Assembly (NCBI GenBank): GCA_034770075.1
Contig: CM068382.1
Span: forward strand, 5,736,001 to 5,800,000
Reading direction: 5' to 3'
Length of the DNA stretch: 64,000 nucleotides
DNA from: Aralia elata
Taxonomy: Eukaryota; Streptophyta; Magnoliopsida; Apiales; Araliaceae
In this document: piece by piece, positions 61,401-64,000 of the stretch
Layout: every line of letters begins with the position of its first letter
Position numbering within the stretch: position 1 is the stretch's first letter
The notes under the pieces: generated by a model
What the model was told of the DNA's origin: nothing
Seen by the model: the letters and a program-made list of their open reading frames with translations, nothing else
Databases searched by the model: none
Translations under genes and position numbers: made by a program

Positions 61401-61971
61401 ATGCTCATGAGTTTATTAGTGGGTTGCAAAAACTGAACCAATGCAGCCAAAAACTCATCACTAATTATTATTAGGAGTAGATTAGATCAATTTATGCATG
61501 TTCTTCCATATTAATCATACGAGTTTTTACAATACCAACTGACTTATTTCGGTGTATGCTTTAATTCATTTTGAGCTATATTTGCCCGATTAATCTTCCA
61601 ATGATGCAAAACTGCAGGGTTATGGTACCGCAGTAGGGGAGAGAGGGATACAGTTGTCTGGTGGACAGAAGCAGCGTGTAGCCATTGCACGTGCCATATT
61701 GAAACGGCCGATGATCCTGCTTCTAGATGAGGCTACTAGTGCTCTGGATTCCGAGTCTGAGAGAGTTGTTCAAAATGCATTAGAGGGTGTCATGGTGAAC
61801 CGGACTACAGTGGTGGTGGCTCATAGGTTATCCACAATCAAAGGCGCGGATGTAATAGCCGTGGTGAAAAATGGAGTTATTGTAGAGAAAGGAAAACACG
61901 AGAGATTGATCAACATCAAAGATGGTTTCTATGCCTCCTTAGTTGCACTTCACATGAACTCTGCTTCGTAG
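55483..61971 (+). CDS. ABCB (P-glycoprotein/MDR) transporter
   Basis: Full-length TMD1-NBD1-TMD2-NBD2 exporter of the plant plasma membrane. Exons: 55483-55770, 55862-55916, 56031-56206, 56578-56799, 56911-57149, 57330-57855, 58008-58281, 58688-59562, 59793-60059, 60145-60408, 60530-60823, 61618-61971; 1277 aa, usual for the family. NBD1: Walker A GQSGSGKST (411-419), LSGGQKQR (515 on), ILLLDEATSALD, IVAHRLST. Linker 620-680 is Ser/Arg-rich (SYQRSISRGSSG). NBD2: GESGSGKST (1068-1076), LSGGQKQR (1173 on), LLLDEATSALDSESER, VVAHRLST. Linker and FALTMAAIGISQSSSFAPD point to the ABCB4/ABCB11/ABCB21 clade, some of whose members move auxin; substrate here is inferred only. The donor after exon 9 is GTTAAG. 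The intron 60824-61617 has a broken exon fragment. The start follows acceptor CCTCAG, so a leader intron is implied. Confidence 0.93.
61370..61500 (+). pseudogene. Decayed ABCB exon fragment in intron
   Basis: TTGGGAAAGGGGGTGCAAGT...GCAAATGCTCATGAGTTTATTAGTGGGTTGCAAAA matches the end of exon 11 (GAAAGGAAGGGGGTGCAAGT...GCAAATGCTCACAATTTCATTTGTGGTTTACAACA at about 60737-60823) with an internal deletion of the GAAGCAGAAATATTGGATGC part. Downstream intron sequence also matches (TTAGGAGTAGATTAGATC). The donor is destroyed (AAACTG), so it should be skipped in splicing. Confidence 0.75.
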
Positions 61972-62221
61972 GAGTTTATTCCTTGTGTTTCCACATTTTC
62001 AGACTTCTGGGAAAGGATGTTTTTTGTTGTTGTTGTTGTTGTTGTTGTTGTGTCGTTTGATTAATTGAGAAGAAAATATACAGATTCTTCATTAGATATC
62101 TCAACGTTTGAAGCATGAAATGTTAGTCTAGTCGCATGAAAACAGGAATTGGATTGTGTAACAAGAAAAGGAAATGAAATAAAGGCATTAGAAATTCCTT
62201 GAGATATAACAACGTCTCTCT

Positions 62222-62252
<31 letters not shown>

Positions 62253-62930
62253 CCTTTCCTTTCCTCTCCTCTTTTTTATTCCCAAAAGTTATGTTGCCCT
62301 TTAGTTTTTTAACACAAAATAGGCATTAAAAAGTGTCAAAAAAACACTTTTGTCGTTCAGATCATATTCTATATAAGGATATTTTGGTTATTATTATTTT
62401 TAATTTTATTAGAAGTTGAAAAGTTGATTTGAGAAGCACTTCAAGAGATGATTTTAATTTCTAGTTTTTTTATTCTTAACGTAATTTCTAATCAAAAGCC
62501 GAAACAAACATTATTTATGTAGATAATTGTATAAACTGTTAAAGGAAAATCTGAAACAAACAGGGCTTATAACTTCAAAGATCTATGATCTATAAAGTGA
62601 GTTCAACCTATTCGAGCTAAAGGTTTTCAAATTGCATATGGTGGAGGGAGCCAACGGTTACCAAAATATGGATATTTGCTTTGCAGTCCATAAATTTCAA
62701 CAAGGGCTCTCATACCATTAGTTATGTCTTGGGCCCTTGGCTGTGTATGAAAACCCACACTCGGAGGAGGTCCAATATAAGTTTGAATCGGGTCATAAGT
62801 TATTCCTTTTTATTTGTCTTCGTTAGTTATCTCTCGAGACTTTTTGACGGTAGATGAAAAAGTAAAACTACACTGCGACCGTACGTACGACGACTCAATA
62901 TACACTCCAAATTCATTTTTGACCTTTAAG
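61972..62930. other. 3' UTR and spacer with microsatellites
   Basis: Probable 3' UTR of the ABCB gene containing (TTG)n at 62025-62050 and a (TC)/(CCCTCT)/(CTTTC) pyrimidine tract at 62213-62276. From 62300 the DNA is AT-rich without a gene. Confidence 0.6.
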
Positions 62931-63875
62931 TAGGCCTGAACAAGAAACTAAATTGCTTTCAAAATCGCACAAATCGTACCAATTAAAACCGCACCAGCAG
63001 TTCCAGCATATGTGACGGTTTTAGGTGAGTTGAAAAACTGAATTTACGGTTTGAGTTTGGTTACTGGCCAAAACCGCATGCATAAAACCGAAAATGCGTC
63101 ATGCTTTTTTTTTTTTTTTTAATTATGTTTGTGAAAAAAATCCTCTGTTCACAATTGTAAGTTCCTTCTGATAATCTGTGAGTATTAACCTCAACTTAAT
63201 TAATTAATTCAGGTAGTAATTTAATAATAGTACTAATTTCTATTGTTGTGTTTTTTTTGTTTGTTAATTTATTTTTATTTTTATTTTTTTGATTGTTTTG
63301 CTTTTTGGCTAGAATAATGTAGAAAAGTATTGAATTTGTGGGGATTGTGGTGAGTCGTTGCTGAATTTTGATTCTTTCTTGAGTGTGTACTTAAAGGTTT
63401 GTAACTTTAGATGTTGTACTTCTGTCTCTAATTATGTCTCATTTTTTCCCATGAAATTCTAAACTTTTTCACTACATTTTTGTGTTTATTTTTCATTAAG
63501 ATTTCATATTATGTTATAAAATTTTCTATAGTTGCAGGCATTTCAGTTCATTTTGTAGATACAGAGCTGGAATGATTGAATTTTTTTTTTTTGCCTCAGA
63601 GGTTATGTTTATATCAGAACTTAAGTTTCTTGTCTAGTATTGGCTTTGTTCAGTTAACATTTCATTTTATTTTTTAAATTTATAAAATTATTCCACGGTG
63701 AATTTTATTGTTTCAATTGGTTTTAGAACCGAAACCGCACCACACGGTTCAAAACTGTACTGCACAAATCACAAATAGTTTTATGTGGGATTTTGAATTT
63801 ATCAAACCGCATCTAAGCAGTTTCGTGTGCGATTTATATTTCAAATTGCACCAAACCGCACCATGCTCACCCCTA
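62931..63875. mobile_element. Non-autonomous hAT element, copy 2
   Basis: 945 bp between TAGGCCTGAACAAGAAAC and, on the other strand, TAGGGGTGAGCATGGTGCGG. Flanks CCTTTAAG (62923-62930) and CCCCTAAG (63876-63883) agree at 6 of 8, differing by C/T changes only. Subterminal AACCGCACCA-type repeats crowd both ends. The interior is T-rich and non-coding. Same family as 50371-50969, in the opposite direction. Confidence 0.75.
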
Positions 63876-63883
63876 CCCCTAAG

Positions 63884-64000
63884 GTTCAAACAATACGTTT
63901 TATCGAACATTGTTTTGTCACTTGCTTTTCTATGGTCCACATCAATAATTAATTTTGACTCCACCTACTAACATAATATATTATTGAAAAAGTCTTGTCT
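63884..64000. other. Spacer to window end
   Basis: Nothing recognised. Confidence 0.4.

Noticed and set aside
62061..62285. Arg/Gly-rich minus-strand frame
   Set aside because: Product of the pyrimidine microsatellite at 62213-62276.

Overview
This window is nuclear DNA from a flowering plant, most likely a eudicot. It is AT-rich, the genes have many short GT-AG introns, and the intergenic space holds Stowaway-like, hAT, MULE, Helitron and TRIM-like elements. The gene families (full-size ABCG and ABCB transporters, a KVAG-type translocator, a RADIALIS-like SANT protein, a PB1-containing MUSTANG protein) are plant ones. Species cannot be named from the sequence alone. There is no prokaryotic, viral or organellar block and no CRISPR array, and I recognised no tRNA or rRNA gene.

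Layout. 1-4340 (+): last eight exons of a full-size ABCG/PDR transporter cut by the window edge. 4341-12000: repeat-filled spacer with a broken copy of one ABCG exon lying against a dead, reverse-oriented MULE transposase, then a long-inverted-repeat element and a foldback element. 12240-20540 (+): nucleotide-sugar/triose-phosphate translocator family gene (375 aa) with a separate leader exon. 21305-25900 (+): NYN-domain (limkain-b1/MARF1-like) protein (635 aa). 26816-30365 (+): class I peptide chain release factor, probably organellar (420 aa, 11 exons). 31385-32230: Helitron-like element with a MITE nested inside. 33709-35957 (+): RADIALIS-like SANT/MYB gene. 37002-40010 (-): domesticated MULE transposase of the PB1-containing MUSTANG type (748 aa). 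41557-45090 (-): secreted plant protein of unknown function (491 aa). 45084-46800: tandemly duplicated upstream region of that gene. 47000-53400: TE and microsatellite-rich spacer with a 63-bp G tract and three TIR elements, two of them hAT elements with recognisable 8-bp target duplications. 53530-61971 (+): ABCB (P-glycoprotein/MDR) transporter (1277 aa) preceded by a broken tandem copy of its leader and first exon carrying a TRIM-like insertion. 61972-64000: spacer with another hAT element.

The genes do not form a pathway; they are ordinary independent plant loci. All protein models were built by hand from splice sites that keep the frame across every exon junction, and each sums to a whole number of codons. 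The most notable content is structural: partial local duplications of transporter exons beside intact genes, old transposase and domesticated transposase in one window, and several foldback or nested elements with readable target duplications. I did not find evidence of a wholly new biological system.
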